From: Lachnospiraceae bacterium
GTDB lineage: Bacteria; Bacillota; Clostridia; Lachnospirales; Lachnospiraceae
Assembly (NCBI GenBank): GCA_030524705.1
Contig: JAUNGD010000001.1
Location: 88,516-152,515 of the forward strand
DNA length: 64,000 nucleotides
Direction of reading: 5' to 3'
The notes under the pieces were generated by a model. It saw nothing but the letters and a program-made list of their open reading frames with translations. It had not been told where the DNA came from and did not search any database. A program made the position numbers and the translations under genes. Shown piece after piece: positions 6,906 through 15,768 of the stretch. Position 1 is the first letter of the stretch, and each line of letters begins with the position of its first letter.

Positions 6906-8435
6906 ATGGCGCCGATTTTAGAGGTACGGAATCTGACGAAGATTTACGAGGGCGGCGTGCTCGCCAACCATGAAATTAATTTCAGTGTGGAGGAAGGCGA
7001 GATCCACGCGCTGGTGGGCGAGAACGGAGCGGGCAAGAGTACGCTGATGAAAATGTTGTACGGTATGGAGAGTGTGACGTCCGGGCAGATTTTTATCCGC
7101 GGCAAAGAAGTAAAGTTTGCTTCAAGTAAGGAAGCAATTGCCGAGGGAATCGGAATGGTGCATCAGCATTTTATGCTGGTGGATTCCCTGACAGGAGCGG
7201 AAAACATGATGCTGGGCATCAAAGAAAGCCGGTTTTTGACGGACAAGAAGGACGATATCCGGGTGACCGAGGAGGTTGCGGCCCAGTATAATTTTGAGAT
7301 TGACGCGGCGCGCCGGGTCCGCGACATGAGCGTGGGCATGAAGCAGAAGCTGGAGATATTGAAGATCCTTTACCGCGGCGCGAAAATCCTGATTCTGGAT
7401 GAACCGACTGCGGTGCTGACGCCGCAGGAGACGGAGGAGCTGTTCGAGAGGCTGGTCAGTCTTAAGGAAAAAGGCATGACGATCATTTTTATCTCGCATA
7501 AGCTCAAGGAAGTGAAGCAGATCAGCGACCGTATCACGATTTTGAAGGGCGGACGCACCGGCGGTACCTACTGCACCGCAGACGTCACGGAGGAGGAGAT
7601 TTCACGGCTGATGGTGGGCCGCGTGATCTCAAACGACTATGACAAAAAGCCGCTCAGCCCGGAGCGGGAGCTGCTGCGGGTGGAGGACGTCTCCTACAGG
7701 GACAAATTTCAGGTGACGAAGCTGGATCATGTTTCCTTTACGCTGAACGACAAAGAAATCGTCGGCATCGCGGGTGTGGACGGCAACGGCCAGAGCGAGC
7801 TGATTTCCGTGATCACTGCGGAGCTGCGTATGGGCAGCGGCCGGATCGTTCTGAAGGACTGTGATATTTCCCATGCGTCCATTGGGAAGATTCGAAATAT
7901 TGGTCTCTCATATATTCCGGAGGACCGAATGCGCAATGGCTGCGCAGCGCCGATGTCGGTGGAGGAGAATATGATCGTCTCCAACATTGATACATTTGCA
8001 AGTAAAATGAAGATCATTGACAAAAAGAAGGTGCGGGAGCACAGCCGCCGTCTGATCAAAGAGTTTCTCGTAAAAACACCGTCGGAGCGGCAGTCCATCA
8101 AAAGCCTTTCAGGAGGTAACATCCAGAAGGCCATTGTTGCCCGGGAGTTCAGCGCCGGCAGCGACGTGCTGATCCTCGACCAGCCCACCCGTGGCGTAGA
8201 TGTGGGCGCGATCTCATTTATTCATTCCAAGATCCTTGAGATGCGGGAAAACGGCAACGGTATTCTTCTCGTATCCGCCGATTTGAACGAGCTGCTGTCT
8301 TTGAGCGACCGGATTCTCGTTATGCACAAGGGGAAGATCGTGGCATCTCTGGACAATCGGACGGAACGCGTCAGCGAGGAAGAGCTGGGGCTGTACATGC
8401 TGGGAATCAAAACACAGGAGGGCATGGCGGTATGA
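6906..8435 (+). CDS. BMP-type ABC transporter, ATP-binding protein
   Basis: This double ATPase of 509 residues powers an importer of the BMP (basic membrane protein) class, whose characterised members take up nucleosides. The first domain has Walker A GENGAGKST (38-46), the MVHQHFML Q-loop region (about 84-91) and ILDEPTAVLTP (about 163-173). The second has a degenerate Walker A (GVDGNGQSE, about 287-295), LSGGNIQK signature (about 399-406) and ILDQPTRGVDVG. The degenerate second site is normal for the family. The QHFML variant and the following two permeases plus BMP lipoprotein distinguish it from RbsA. Its stop overlaps the next start (ATGA). Confidence 0.92.
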   Translation: MAPILEVRNLTKIYEGGVLANHEINFSVEEGEIHALVGENGAGKSTLMKMLYGMESVTSGQIFIRGKEVKFASSKEAIAEGIGMVHQHFMLVDSLTGAENMMLGIKESRFLTDKKDDIRVTEEVAAQYNFEIDAARRVRDMSVGMKQKLEILKILYRGAKILILDEPTAVLTPQETEELFERLVSLKEKGMTIIFISHKLKEVKQISDRITILKGGRTGGTYCTADVTEEEISRLMVGRVISNDYDKKPLSPERELLRVEDVSYRDKFQVTKLDHVSFTLNDKEIVGIAGVDGNGQSELISVITAELRMGSGRIVLKDCDISHASIGKIRNIGLSYIPEDRMRNGCAAPMSVEENMIVSNIDTFASKMKIIDKKKVREHSRRLIKEFLVKTPSERQSIKSLSGGNIQKAIVAREFSAGSDVLILDQPTRGVDVGAISFIHSKILEMRENGNGILLVSADLNELLSLSDRILVMHKGKIVASLDNRTERVSEEELGLYMLGIKTQEGMAV

Positions 8436-9529
8436 GAGAGAAAAAAGATTATGTTATGAAATATTTCAGCGTGATCCGTATTTTGAGCGCAATTGTAATT
8501 GCATTGCTGATCATCTTCGCGATCATCTTTTTCGTGAGTGAAGACCCGTTGTTTGCAATCCAGAAGATGGTGCTGGGGCCCTTTGAGACGAAGCGGAGCT
8601 TCTTCAACGTGCTGGAACGTGCGGTGCCCCTGATTTTCTCGGCGCTGGCACTGAATATCGTGCTGCGCAGCGGCGTATTCAGTATTGCGGCGGACGGCTC
8701 ATTCTACATGGGCGCTGTGGTTGCAACGGCAGTGGCGATCAAGGTGCAGCTTCCGAACATCGCTCATCAGTTTGTACTGATTGTAGCGGCCGGGATCATC
8801 GGAGGATTGATTTCGATGCTTCCGATTATTTTAAATAAGTATACGAAGGTGGACGCAACGGTTCTTTCGATTATGTTCAACTCCATCTTTTATTACCTCG
8901 GTTATTCGATCGTCAGCGAATATCTGCTGGAAAAGAGCGGCCAGTGGGGAAGTGCCTACTTCCCGGACACGGCCCGGCTCGGCAAGATGATTCAGGGAAC
9001 CAGTATGCACTGGGGATTCCTGATCATGGTGGCGGCTATTGTTCTGGTCATTTTCCTGATGGAAAAAACCTCCTTCGGTTATAAGGTCCGGGTGACGGGC
9101 ATCAATCCGCACTTTGCCAAAAGCGCCGGCATCAAGACCGGCAGCGTCATCCTTGGTGCGGCATTTATCAGCGGTATCGTGGCAGGAGTTGGCGGCGCCG
9201 TTGAGATGGTGGGTATGTATAAGCGGTTCCAGTGGCAGACCCAGGTTAATTACGTGTGGGACGGTCTGATGGTACACATGCTGGCAAATGAAAATCCGTA
9301 CTGCATTCCTCTGACTGCATTTTTCATTGCGTTCCTGCGTATCGGTGCGGAGATTATGTCCCGGGCCACCGATCTCGACAATGAAATCGTAGCATTTTTA
9401 CAGTGTATCGTGATCCTGCTTGTCGGTTCTGAACGGTTCCTTCATGCGCTGAAGGCTCGCCGGGAGCAGAAGGCGGCTTTGCAGCAGGTGCAGGCAGCAA
9501 CGGTGAAAGGAGGCGGTCAGAATGCTTAG
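8432..9529 (+). CDS. BMP-type ABC transporter permease 1
   Basis: A 365-residue membrane protein of the BPD_transp_2 family, one of two permease subunits of the nucleoside-type importer. Hydrophobic segments start at about residue 16 (IRILSAIVIALLIIFAIIFF) and continue through about 320. The family-typical GVFSIAADGSFYMGA region (about 82-96) and the GINPHFAKSAGI loop (about 222-233) are visible. The start codon overlaps the ATPase stop (ATGA) and its own end overlaps permease 2 by eight bases, so the genes are tightly coupled. The C-terminal tail after residue 340 is basic and cytoplasmic. Confidence 0.9.
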   Translation: MREKKDYVMKYFSVIRILSAIVIALLIIFAIIFFVSEDPLFAIQKMVLGPFETKRSFFNVLERAVPLIFSALALNIVLRSGVFSIAADGSFYMGAVVATAVAIKVQLPNIAHQFVLIVAAGIIGGLISMLPIILNKYTKVDATVLSIMFNSIFYYLGYSIVSEYLLEKSGQWGSAYFPDTARLGKMIQGTSMHWGFLIMVAAIVLVIFLMEKTSFGYKVRVTGINPHFAKSAGIKTGSVILGAAFISGIVAGVGGAVEMVGMYKRFQWQTQVNYVWDGLMVHMLANENPYCIPLTAFFIAFLRIGAEIMSRATDLDNEIVAFLQCIVILLVGSERFLHALKARREQKAALQQVQAATVKGGGQNA

Positions 9530-10448
9530 TTTTTTGGTTTCTCCCAGCTTCTGGGCTTCTGTTCTGGCCAGTACGACGCCGGTGCTTCTGGCGACGCTGG
9601 CAGCAAATATTATGACGAAGGCCGGGATATTCAATCTTGGTATTGAAGGTACGATGCTGATTTGTGCTCTCGGAGGCGTGCTGGCCAGCGGTTTTACGGG
9701 CAGCCTGTTCATAGGCATGCTTGTGGGTGTGCTGCTGGGCATTCTTGTTTCCTTCGTACTCGGTTATTTCATTCTTGTTATGAATGCGCCGATGAATTCC
9801 TGCGGTGTCGCGATCAACCTGGCGGCCACCGGCGGGACGGTATTCATTCTCGCAATGGTCTGCGGCAGCAAGAACAACAGCAGCTCTCTTGTGAGCGCTT
9901 ACTTCCCGAATGTGGCGATTCCGCTGTTGAAGGACATTCCGGTGGTGGGACAGATCCTGTCAGGGCAGAATGCCGTGACGTACCTGAGCTGGATTTTTGT
10001 GGCGGCAACCTATTTCCTGCTGTATCATACAAAGCTTGGACTCAATATCCGGGCGGTGGGCGAGAACGAAGCCGCAGCTAAATCGGCGGGTATCAATGTC
10101 CTTCGGATAAAATTCATCGCCCTTGCCATGTGTGGACTGTTCTGTGCCTTCGGCGGCATGTACCTGTCCATGGGCGCGCTTCACGGTTTTACGGCGGGCA
10201 TGGTTTCAGGAAGAGGCTTCCTGTCCCTGGCGATGGATGCGATTGCGCAGGGAAACCCGCTGATCGGATGTGCAAGCTCGTTCCTGTACGGCTTTTCCAA
10301 TACGATTACCGTGTACCTGCAGCTCTACAGCCAGCTTGACCTGCAGCTCATCAGTGCGTTCCCGTACGTATTTATTCTGGTCGTTCTGATGTTTATTCAG
10401 CTTGGCAGGAGCCGCATCGAGAAAAAGAAACAGAGGGCGCAGTTCTGA
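9522..10448 (+). CDS. BMP-type ABC transporter permease 2
   Basis: The second permease (308 residues, BPD_transp_2 family) of the same importer. It has eight to ten membrane segments, the GIFNLGIEGTMLICALGG segment (about 31-48) and the VGENEAAAKSAGINV loop (about 184-198) that parallels the loop in permease 1. It overlaps permease 1 by eight bases. The ATG at 9522 is preceded by AAAGGAGGCGGTC, which supports this start. Confidence 0.9.
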   Translation: MLSFLVSPSFWASVLASTTPVLLATLAANIMTKAGIFNLGIEGTMLICALGGVLASGFTGSLFIGMLVGVLLGILVSFVLGYFILVMNAPMNSCGVAINLAATGGTVFILAMVCGSKNNSSSLVSAYFPNVAIPLLKDIPVVGQILSGQNAVTYLSWIFVAATYFLLYHTKLGLNIRAVGENEAAAKSAGINVLRIKFIALAMCGLFCAFGGMYLSMGALHGFTAGMVSGRGFLSLAMDAIAQGNPLIGCASSFLYGFSNTITVYLQLYSQLDLQLISAFPYVFILVVLMFIQLGRSRIEKKKQRAQF

Positions 10449-10500
10449 TCTGCGCTCTTTGGATAGATTATTTCATCAAGAAGAGAAAGGAGGGGCAATT

Positions 10501-11091
10501 ATGTCCCAGGAGTATTATGATCCATGGTCAAACACAAAAACAAAACACGGACTGGATGCAGACCTTGTGATTTCAGCTCTGCAGAAGTGTATCCGAAGAG
10601 CTGATGAAGCTACGGCGATGCGGATGGCCTATGAGCTTTATGCGACCTCCACCTTCCATGAGGAGAAAATGTGGAACCGTCTGCTTGTAATCGGCGTGGA
10701 GGACGTCGGCTTTGGCGATACGAATGCGCCGGTGTTCGTAAAGACAATGTACGACCTTCACAAGGAGTATGCGTACGGCGACGGAGACCGTCCGATTTTC
10801 TTCCTGCATGCGATCCGTTATCTGTGCCGCTGCAAGAAGGAGCGTTCCACGGACCACATTAAAAATATCATTATGCGGGAGAATGCCCGGGGCGAGGTAC
10901 CGGAGATTCCGGATTATGCGATTGATATGCACACAATTGCAGGAAGAGCCAGAGGACGCGACGTATTCTACTTCCTTGACGAGGCCAGCAAAGTAACGCC
11001 GCTGGCGGATGATTACGATGATTCCTACCGTCAGGAGCTTTACCGGATCTGCAAGGAAGAGGCCGAGGCAGAGAAAAACGGGAACCAGTAG
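10501..11091 (+). CDS. Stand-alone MgsA/RarA C-terminal-like protein
   Basis: A 196-residue protein that resembles, from about 20 to 130, the C-terminal clamp-loader-like domain of the AAA+ recombination factor MgsA/RarA. Matching features are the start DLVISALQKCIRRADEATAM, the segment NRLLVIGVEDVGFGD and the hydrophobic run FFLHAIRYLC. The AAA+ ATPase half is absent, so it cannot be a working RarA. The gene lies between the permease and the binding protein of a nucleoside-type importer, starts after AAAGGAGGGGCAATT at 10501, and ends 59 bases before the binding protein. Its role is unknown; it might be a nucleotide or DNA-end related accessory of nucleoside salvage. The family call is from motif memory. 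Confidence 0.6.
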   Translation: MSQEYYDPWSNTKTKHGLDADLVISALQKCIRRADEATAMRMAYELYATSTFHEEKMWNRLLVIGVEDVGFGDTNAPVFVKTMYDLHKEYAYGDGDRPIFFLHAIRYLCRCKKERSTDHIKNIIMRENARGEVPEIPDYAIDMHTIAGRARGRDVFYFLDEASKVTPLADDYDDSYRQELYRICKEEAEAEKNGNQ

Positions 11092-11150
11092 TGCACACGT
11101 TCCCGGGGGAACCGGGAGCTTGCAAATACAACGAAGAAAAGGAGAAAATA

Positions 11151-12245
11151 ATGAAGAAGGTAACTGCATTATTAATGGCAATGAGTCTGGCTGTCGGATG
11201 TATCGGAAGTACATGTATGACTGCAGCAGCTGAGGAAGGCGACAAGAAAGAAATCTATGTGCTGATCAGGGCCAGAGGCGATTTGTCCTACTGGGACAGC
11301 ATGGCGGACGGCGGAGACCGCGCCGGAGAGGACTTTGCAGATGAGGCCAACGTACACGTAATTGAGACAACCGATGACAATCAGGCAAATCTGACTGCCA
11401 TGTATGAGGCGGCGGACAACGGCGCAGATCTTATCATTACAGCCGGTGATTTCATTGACAATATGGTAACGGTGGCAGAGGAGTATCCTGACATTTCATT
11501 CCTGATGGTAAATGAAAAGATTGAAGGCTATGACAACATCTATGCGATTGATTTCTCAACGTGTGAGGCCGGCTTCCTGGCTGGTATCGCAGCGGCAGAC
11601 GTGGCTTCCCAGGGACTTGAGGGAACCTCAGGCAACAAGGTTGTCGGCTTTGTCGGCGGTATGGATGAGGTTATAGTTATCCAGGAGTTCTTCATGGGAT
11701 ATATCGCAGGTGCGAAGTATTACGACCCGGAAACTCAGGTTGTATATAACTACGTAGGCGACTGGGGCGACCCGGATACAGGAAGAACGCAGGCTCTGGC
11801 ACAGTACAACGATGCGGGCGCTGATGTGATCTTTGCATGCGCAGGCGGCTCAGGCAACGGCGTTTATCAGGCAGCTTCCGAGGTTGGCAAGTACGTAATC
11901 GGCGTGGACAGCGACCAGTCTCTGAGCTATGCGGAGCAGCCGGAAATTCAGAAGACCTTCGTTACATGCGTGCTGAAGCTGCTCGGAAACGGAATTTACG
12001 ATGTAATCGACACATTCCTGTCTGAGGGCTCTCTGCCCTACGGCGAATACGATATCTTCGGCCTGGCAGAGGATTCTGTAGGCATCGTTGAGAATGACCT
12101 CTTTGATTCCTATGTGTCCGATCAGGGTAAGGCTGCAATCGAAGAAGCAACCCAGAAGATCGTAGACGGTGAGCTTGAGGTATCCGGTGCGCTGGGCAAG
12201 GATCAGGAGACGATTCAGGCAGAGATCGCAGATCTGCTTCAGTAA
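11151..12245 (+). CDS. BMP-family substrate-binding lipoprotein
   Basis: This is the extracytoplasmic receptor of the BMP-type importer. It has a signal peptide (MKKVTALLMAMSLAVGC) with a possible lipobox ending at Cys17 and an alternative signal peptidase I site at TAAAEE. The mature part has the BMP fold pattern, including a DDNQANLTAMYEAADNGADL segment (first lobe) and VGFVGGMDEVIVIQEFFMGY (about 165-185). The ATG at 11151 follows AAGGAGAAAATA; an ORF start at 11091 overlaps the upstream gene and precedes the signal peptide, so it is rejected. A perfect 20-bp terminator hairpin follows. The ligand is probably a nucleoside, inferred from family. Confidence 0.9.
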   Translation: MKKVTALLMAMSLAVGCIGSTCMTAAAEEGDKKEIYVLIRARGDLSYWDSMADGGDRAGEDFADEANVHVIETTDDNQANLTAMYEAADNGADLIITAGDFIDNMVTVAEEYPDISFLMVNEKIEGYDNIYAIDFSTCEAGFLAGIAAADVASQGLEGTSGNKVVGFVGGMDEVIVIQEFFMGYIAGAKYYDPETQVVYNYVGDWGDPDTGRTQALAQYNDAGADVIFACAGGSGNGVYQAASEVGKYVIGVDSDQSLSYAEQPEIQKTFVTCVLKLLGNGIYDVIDTFLSEGSLPYGEYDIFGLAEDSVGIVENDLFDSYVSDQGKAAIEEATQKIVDGELEVSGALGKDQETIQAEIADLLQ

Positions 12246-12260
12246 AGAGCTTTCAGGTTT

Positions 12261-12306
12261 CTTTTTATGATATAGGAAAGTTCTCACTTTCCTATATCAT
12301 AAAAAG
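12261..12306. terminator. Perfect 20-bp terminator hairpin
   Basis: 12261-12280 pairs perfectly with 12287-12306 around a six-base loop. T5 on the left and A5 on the right let it work in both directions, but it mainly closes the BMP operon. Confidence 0.85.
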
Positions 12307-12373
12307 CACTTCGTGCAACGATGCACAGAATTCAAAACAAAATAAAAGGGGGCTGGTAAAGCCCCTAAAAAAG

Positions 12374-12410
12374 AAAGGTCCCTGCCGTGGAAAATGCGGC
12401 AGGGATCTTT
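12374..12410 (-). terminator. Terminator of the aldolase gene
   Basis: A 14-bp stem (12374-12387 with 12397-12410, one G-T pair). On the minus strand the hairpin is followed by CTTTCTTTTTTAGG, placing it as the terminator of the class II aldolase that ends at 12461. Confidence 0.8.
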
Positions 12411-12460
12411 CTATATGTTTTTTCTGATGTCTATTAACACAGATTTAATACAGATGTCTA

Positions 12461-13324
12461 TTAATACAGATCAGCCTTTCCGTCAGCCTGGAACAGCTTG
12501 ATCTTGTGAGCAGCTACTTCCTTCATAGCATCAATACAGGACGGCTGGATCACGTTCGGCTCACGAACGTTCTTGTCCTGAAGTACCTCGCGCATCTGGT
12601 TGTAGTAAGCAACTTTGATGTCGCTGGAGATGTTGATCTTGTTAACTCCGAGCGTTACGGACTCGCCGATCTCGCTGTCCGGGTTGGCAGAACCGCCGTG
12701 AAGTACCAGCGGAGTCTCGGGAACTGCTGCCTTGATATCCTTCAGGATGTCCAGACGAAGCTTCGGATCTACGCCCTTCGGGTAAATGCCGTGGCAGGTA
12801 CCGATGGCGATAGCCAGGCAGTCAACGCCTGTAGCCTCGATGAATTTCTTTGCGTCCTCCGGGTCGGTATATTTGATGACCTTAGAGCCAGCTTCTCCGA
12901 AATCATCAGCGGTACCGATGGTGCCAAGCTCGCCCTCAACGGAAACATTTACCGGGTGAGCAGCAGCTACGACCTTCTGGCAAACAGCGATGTTCTCCTC
13001 GAAGGGAAGGGAAGAGCCGTCGATCATAACGGAGGTAAAGCCGTTCTGGATAGCCAGAAGCACCTGCTCATAGGATGCGCCGTGATCCAGATGGATAACG
13101 CTCGGAACTGTGGATTTATGTAAGCGCTCAACGATAGCTTTTACCATTTCTACTCCGATGTGCTTCAGCTCGTCTGGATGGATAGCAATGATGATCGGAG
13201 CATTCAGCTCTTCGGTAACCTCCATCAGACCCTTAAACATGGAATAGTCGCTGACGTTGAATGCGGGTACAGCAAAATTGTTCTTGTTTGCAACTGCAAG
13301 TAAGTCCTTCATGTTCATTAACAT
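12461..13324 (-). CDS. Class II (Zn-dependent) ketose-bisphosphate aldolase
   Basis: Class II aldolases cleave fructose-, tagatose- or related ketose bisphosphates into dihydroxyacetone phosphate and an aldehyde. The 287-residue protein shows the IHLDHG motif (catalytic Asp80, zinc ligand His81), VEGELG (130-135), and further zinc ligands His178 (IGTCHGIYPKG) and His209 (LVLHGGS). Length and motifs fit the KbaY/GatY/Fba group, but the specific bisphosphate cannot be assigned. AGGAGGAAG precedes the start. It is divergent from the lyxose isomerase and epimerase genes, suggesting a shared sugar pathway. Confidence 0.92.
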   Translation of the reverse strand: MLMNMKDLLAVANKNNFAVPAFNVSDYSMFKGLMEVTEELNAPIIIAIHPDELKHIGVEMVKAIVERLHKSTVPSVIHLDHGASYEQVLLAIQNGFTSVMIDGSSLPFEENIAVCQKVVAAAHPVNVSVEGELGTIGTADDFGEAGSKVIKYTDPEDAKKFIEATGVDCLAIAIGTCHGIYPKGVDPKLRLDILKDIKAAVPETPLVLHGGSANPDSEIGESVTLGVNKINISSDIKVAYYNQMREVLQDKNVREPNVIQPSCIDAMKEVAAHKIKLFQADGKADLY

Positions 13325-13379
13325 AGTAACTTCCTCCTGAATAAAATAGATTTATTTGAGTAATATTGCTTACTTCTTT

Positions 13380-13408
13380 ATAATAAATGAAATCTTCGTG
13401 AATGTCAA
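13380..13408 (-). promoter_or_regulatory. Promoter of the aldolase gene
   Basis: On the minus strand TTGACA (13403-13408), a 17-base spacer and TATTAT (13380-13385) sit 55 bases upstream of the aldolase start. Confidence 0.78.
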
Positions 13409-13524
13409 GAAGTGTGTGGAGGAAAAGACAAAATATTCACAAAAAAATCGAAAAATAATTGTGCATAACTTACAAAAATAGAGAAAAGCCGTAAAAATAA
13501 TTTTCGTAAAAACGGTGTTTTGGG

Positions 13525-13589
13525 TTGATAGATAGGGTGGATGATAGTATAATATACTTATCAGACGGAGAGTATTTTCGCGTACTCTC
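13525..13589 (+). promoter_or_regulatory. Promoter and 5' hairpin of the lyxose isomerase operon
   Basis: TTGATA (13525-13530), a 17-base spacer and TATAAT (13548-13553). Just after the expected transcription start a hairpin, GAGAGTA (13568-13574) with TACTCTC (13583-13589), could be an operator or an RNA-stabilising stem. Between this promoter and the aldolase promoter the sequence is AT-rich with no gene. Confidence 0.75.
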
Positions 13590-13620
13590 GCCGGAAAATA
13601 CATAAAAGGAGAGATAAACA

Positions 13621-14292
13621 ATGAAACGATCTTTGATTAATTCTAACATCGAGTGGGCAATGGAGCTGTGCAAGCAGATGAATTTCAATCTTCCGAGTTT
13701 TGCATACTGGACACCGGAGGAGTGGGAGCAGAAGAAGGACATTACACAGCGTATGGTAGAGGTTGGTCTTGGCTGGGATGTTACAGATTACGCTACCGGC
13801 GATTTTGATAAGACTGGTGCTGTTCTGTTTACCCTGAGAAACGGAAGCATGAGCGATCCGGGCCGTCCTTACTGTGAGAAGATGATCGCTATGAAGGAAA
13901 ATCAGGTTCTTCCGTGCCATTTCCATTATGAGAAGACCGAGGATATCATCAATCGCTGCGGTGGTACGCTCTGTGTACAGGTTTGGAATTCCAAGAGCGA
14001 GGCAGAGGGCTATGCGCTGGATACGGAATCTGACGTAGAGGTATACTGCGACGGCATCAAGGTTACAGTTCCGGCAGGCGGCGTTGTCAAGGTGACGAAC
14101 GGCAACAGCATTACACTGACTCCCTACGTATATCATCTGTTCTACGCAGAGGGCGGCCCGCTGATCGTAGGCGAGGTTTCCAAGGTGAACGATGATGCGG
14201 CAGACAACCACTTTGTAAAAGAGATTCATCTGTCAGTAGAAGAGGACGAGCCGGTTCGCCATATCCTGTGCGGCGGCTATGTAATGGAGTAG
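13621..14292 (+). CDS. D-lyxose ketol-isomerase (cupin family)
   Basis: D-lyxose isomerase interconverts D-lyxose and D-xylulose, and often D-mannose and D-fructose, using a Mn2+-bound cupin barrel. The 223-residue protein has the family architecture: an N-terminal helical part, then the cupin with metal-binding His100 and His102 (LPCHFHYEKTED) and Glu107, and His172 in the second half (PYVYHLFY). AAAGGAGAGATAAACA precedes the start. It is co-transcribed with the ketose 3-epimerase 82 bases downstream. Together they would interconvert several ketoses and aldoses. Confidence 0.9.
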   Translation: MKRSLINSNIEWAMELCKQMNFNLPSFAYWTPEEWEQKKDITQRMVEVGLGWDVTDYATGDFDKTGAVLFTLRNGSMSDPGRPYCEKMIAMKENQVLPCHFHYEKTEDIINRCGGTLCVQVWNSKSEAEGYALDTESDVEVYCDGIKVTVPAGGVVKVTNGNSITLTPYVYHLFYAEGGPLIVGEVSKVNDDAADNHFVKEIHLSVEEDEPVRHILCGGYVME

Positions 14293-14374
14293 TACTTCAT
14301 ATCTGCAGGCTGTATTCTGAGAAAGTTATGTGAAATGGCGGAGGCCCGAAAGGGGATAAGTATAGGAGGAAGAT

Positions 14375-15232
14375 ATGTATTTTAAATTTGGCGTAGACAG
14401 TTTTATCTGGGCGGAGAGCTTTGCTGAAAAGGATCTCTGGATTATTGAAAAGGCAAAAGAAATCGGATTCGAGGTAGTGGATTTTGCTATTTCAAATCCG
14501 TATACATTCCCGACACAGGCTGTAAAGGCGGAGCTGGAAAGAGTGGGTATTGATTGCGTATGTACAACGACACTGACGCTGGAGACGAACCCGATCTCAC
14601 CGGATCCGGAAATCCGCAAGGCGGCTGTAGCGGCTATGAAGAAATGTGTGGATATCTGCAATGAGCTGGGAGCTCCGATCCTCGGCGGCGTAAATTACGC
14701 AGGATGGGGCTATCTGACCAAGAAGCCGCGTACCCAGCAGGAATGGGATTGGGGCGTTGCATGCATGAGGGAAGTGGCGGAGTACGCCAAAGAGACCGGC
14801 AGCGTTACGATCTGTGTTGAGTGCGTGAACCGTTTTGAGACACATTTCCTGAACGTTGCGGAGGACGCAGTGCAGTTCTGCAAGGATGTCGGAACAGGCA
14901 ATATGAAGGTTCACCTTGACTGCTTCCACATGATTCGTGAAGAGAAGAGCTTTGCAGGTGCAGTCAAGACTTGTGGCAAGGAATATCTTGGTTACATTCA
15001 TGTAAACGAGAATGACCGCGGTATCCCGGGAACAGGTCTTGTACCCTTCGAAGAGTTCTTTAAAGCAGTTCACGAGATCGGCTACGATGGGCCGCTCGTA
15101 ATCGAATCCTTTGACCCGAGCTTTGAGGAGTTGGCAGGAAATTGCGCGATCTGGCGTAATTTCGCAAAGAGCGGAGAGGAATTGGCGATTAAGGGACTTG
15201 CAAATCTGAAGGCAATTGCAGATAAGCTGTAA
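14375..15232 (+). CDS. Ketose 3-epimerase (D-tagatose/D-psicose 3-epimerase family)
   Basis: Members epimerise ketoses at C3, such as D-fructose to D-psicose (allulose). This 285-residue TIM-barrel protein retains the metal ligands Glu149 (CVECVNRFE), Asp182 (HLDCFH), His209 (YIHVNE) and Glu244 (LVIESF), with numbering very close to characterised D-psicose 3-epimerases. Glu155 in NRFETH is another family residue near the substrate. Those features favour a true ketose epimerase over a generic sugar phosphate isomerase. AGGAGGAAGAT precedes the ATG. It follows lyxose isomerase in the same operon and ends in a terminator. Substrate preference is not decidable from sequence. Confidence 0.88.
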   Translation: MYFKFGVDSFIWAESFAEKDLWIIEKAKEIGFEVVDFAISNPYTFPTQAVKAELERVGIDCVCTTTLTLETNPISPDPEIRKAAVAAMKKCVDICNELGAPILGGVNYAGWGYLTKKPRTQQEWDWGVACMREVAEYAKETGSVTICVECVNRFETHFLNVAEDAVQFCKDVGTGNMKVHLDCFHMIREEKSFAGAVKTCGKEYLGYIHVNENDRGIPGTGLVPFEEFFKAVHEIGYDGPLVIESFDPSFEELAGNCAIWRNFAKSGEELAIKGLANLKAIADKL

Positions 15233-15256
15233 TCACAATCAAAGCGGATCATATTG

Positions 15257-15286
15257 AAAGGGGCGCCCATAGGGGCGCCTCTTTTG
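15257..15286 (+). terminator. Terminator after the epimerase operon
   Basis: GGCGCCC and GGGCGCC arms around ATAG, extended by A and T runs (GAAAGGGG on the left, CTCTTTTG on the right). Confidence 0.75.
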
Positions 15287-15310
15287 TTGAAGAATACAGG
15301 CAGCTTTGTA

Positions 15311-15757
15311 TCAGAGATGAAACAGCGGCAGATTTTCTTTATCGGTGATCGCTTTGCTGTAAAAGCCCAGAAAATCCTTTTTCTCCCAGCCCTTTCTGCA
15401 CCAGAAGTCTTTTCCGGTCTCATTTGTTTCCATGACGTTCAGACAGACCCTTGTAATCCCTTCCTCCTGCAGCGCTTTCACGGCCAGCTCCACCAGCGCG
15501 GAAGCGATGCCTTGATTCCGGTATTCCGGCAAAACGGCTGTGTGATAAATATATCCCCGCCTGCCGTCGTGACCGCACAGAATTGCCCCCATCAGCTTAT
15601 GATCTTGAAATGCAGCAAAATTTGTGTTTGGATTCCGTTTTAAAAAGCGGGAGATGCCCTCTCTGGAATCATCCAGACTGCGCAGTCCCATATTCGGCGT
15701 ATTGGACCACATGGCAAAAAGAGCGTCGTAATCATCTATTGTTATTTTTCGGAACAT
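15311..15757 (-). CDS. GNAT-family N-acetyltransferase
   Basis: A 148-residue GCN5-related acetyltransferase. The acetyl-CoA-binding motif appears as AVLPEYRNQGIASALVELA (about 84-102, Q/RxxGxG/A type), followed by the family's beta-strand and VCLNVMETNETGKDFWCRKGW (as the final alpha4-beta6 motif). The acceptor is unknown. It lies 11 bases downstream of a second GNAT gene and probably shares its transcript. Confidence 0.88.
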   Translation of the reverse strand: MFRKITIDDYDALFAMWSNTPNMGLRSLDDSREGISRFLKRNPNTNFAAFQDHKLMGAILCGHDGRRGYIYHTAVLPEYRNQGIASALVELAVKALQEEGITRVCLNVMETNETGKDFWCRKGWEKKDFLGFYSKAITDKENLPLFHL

Positions 15758-15768
15758 TTTAATCCTCC

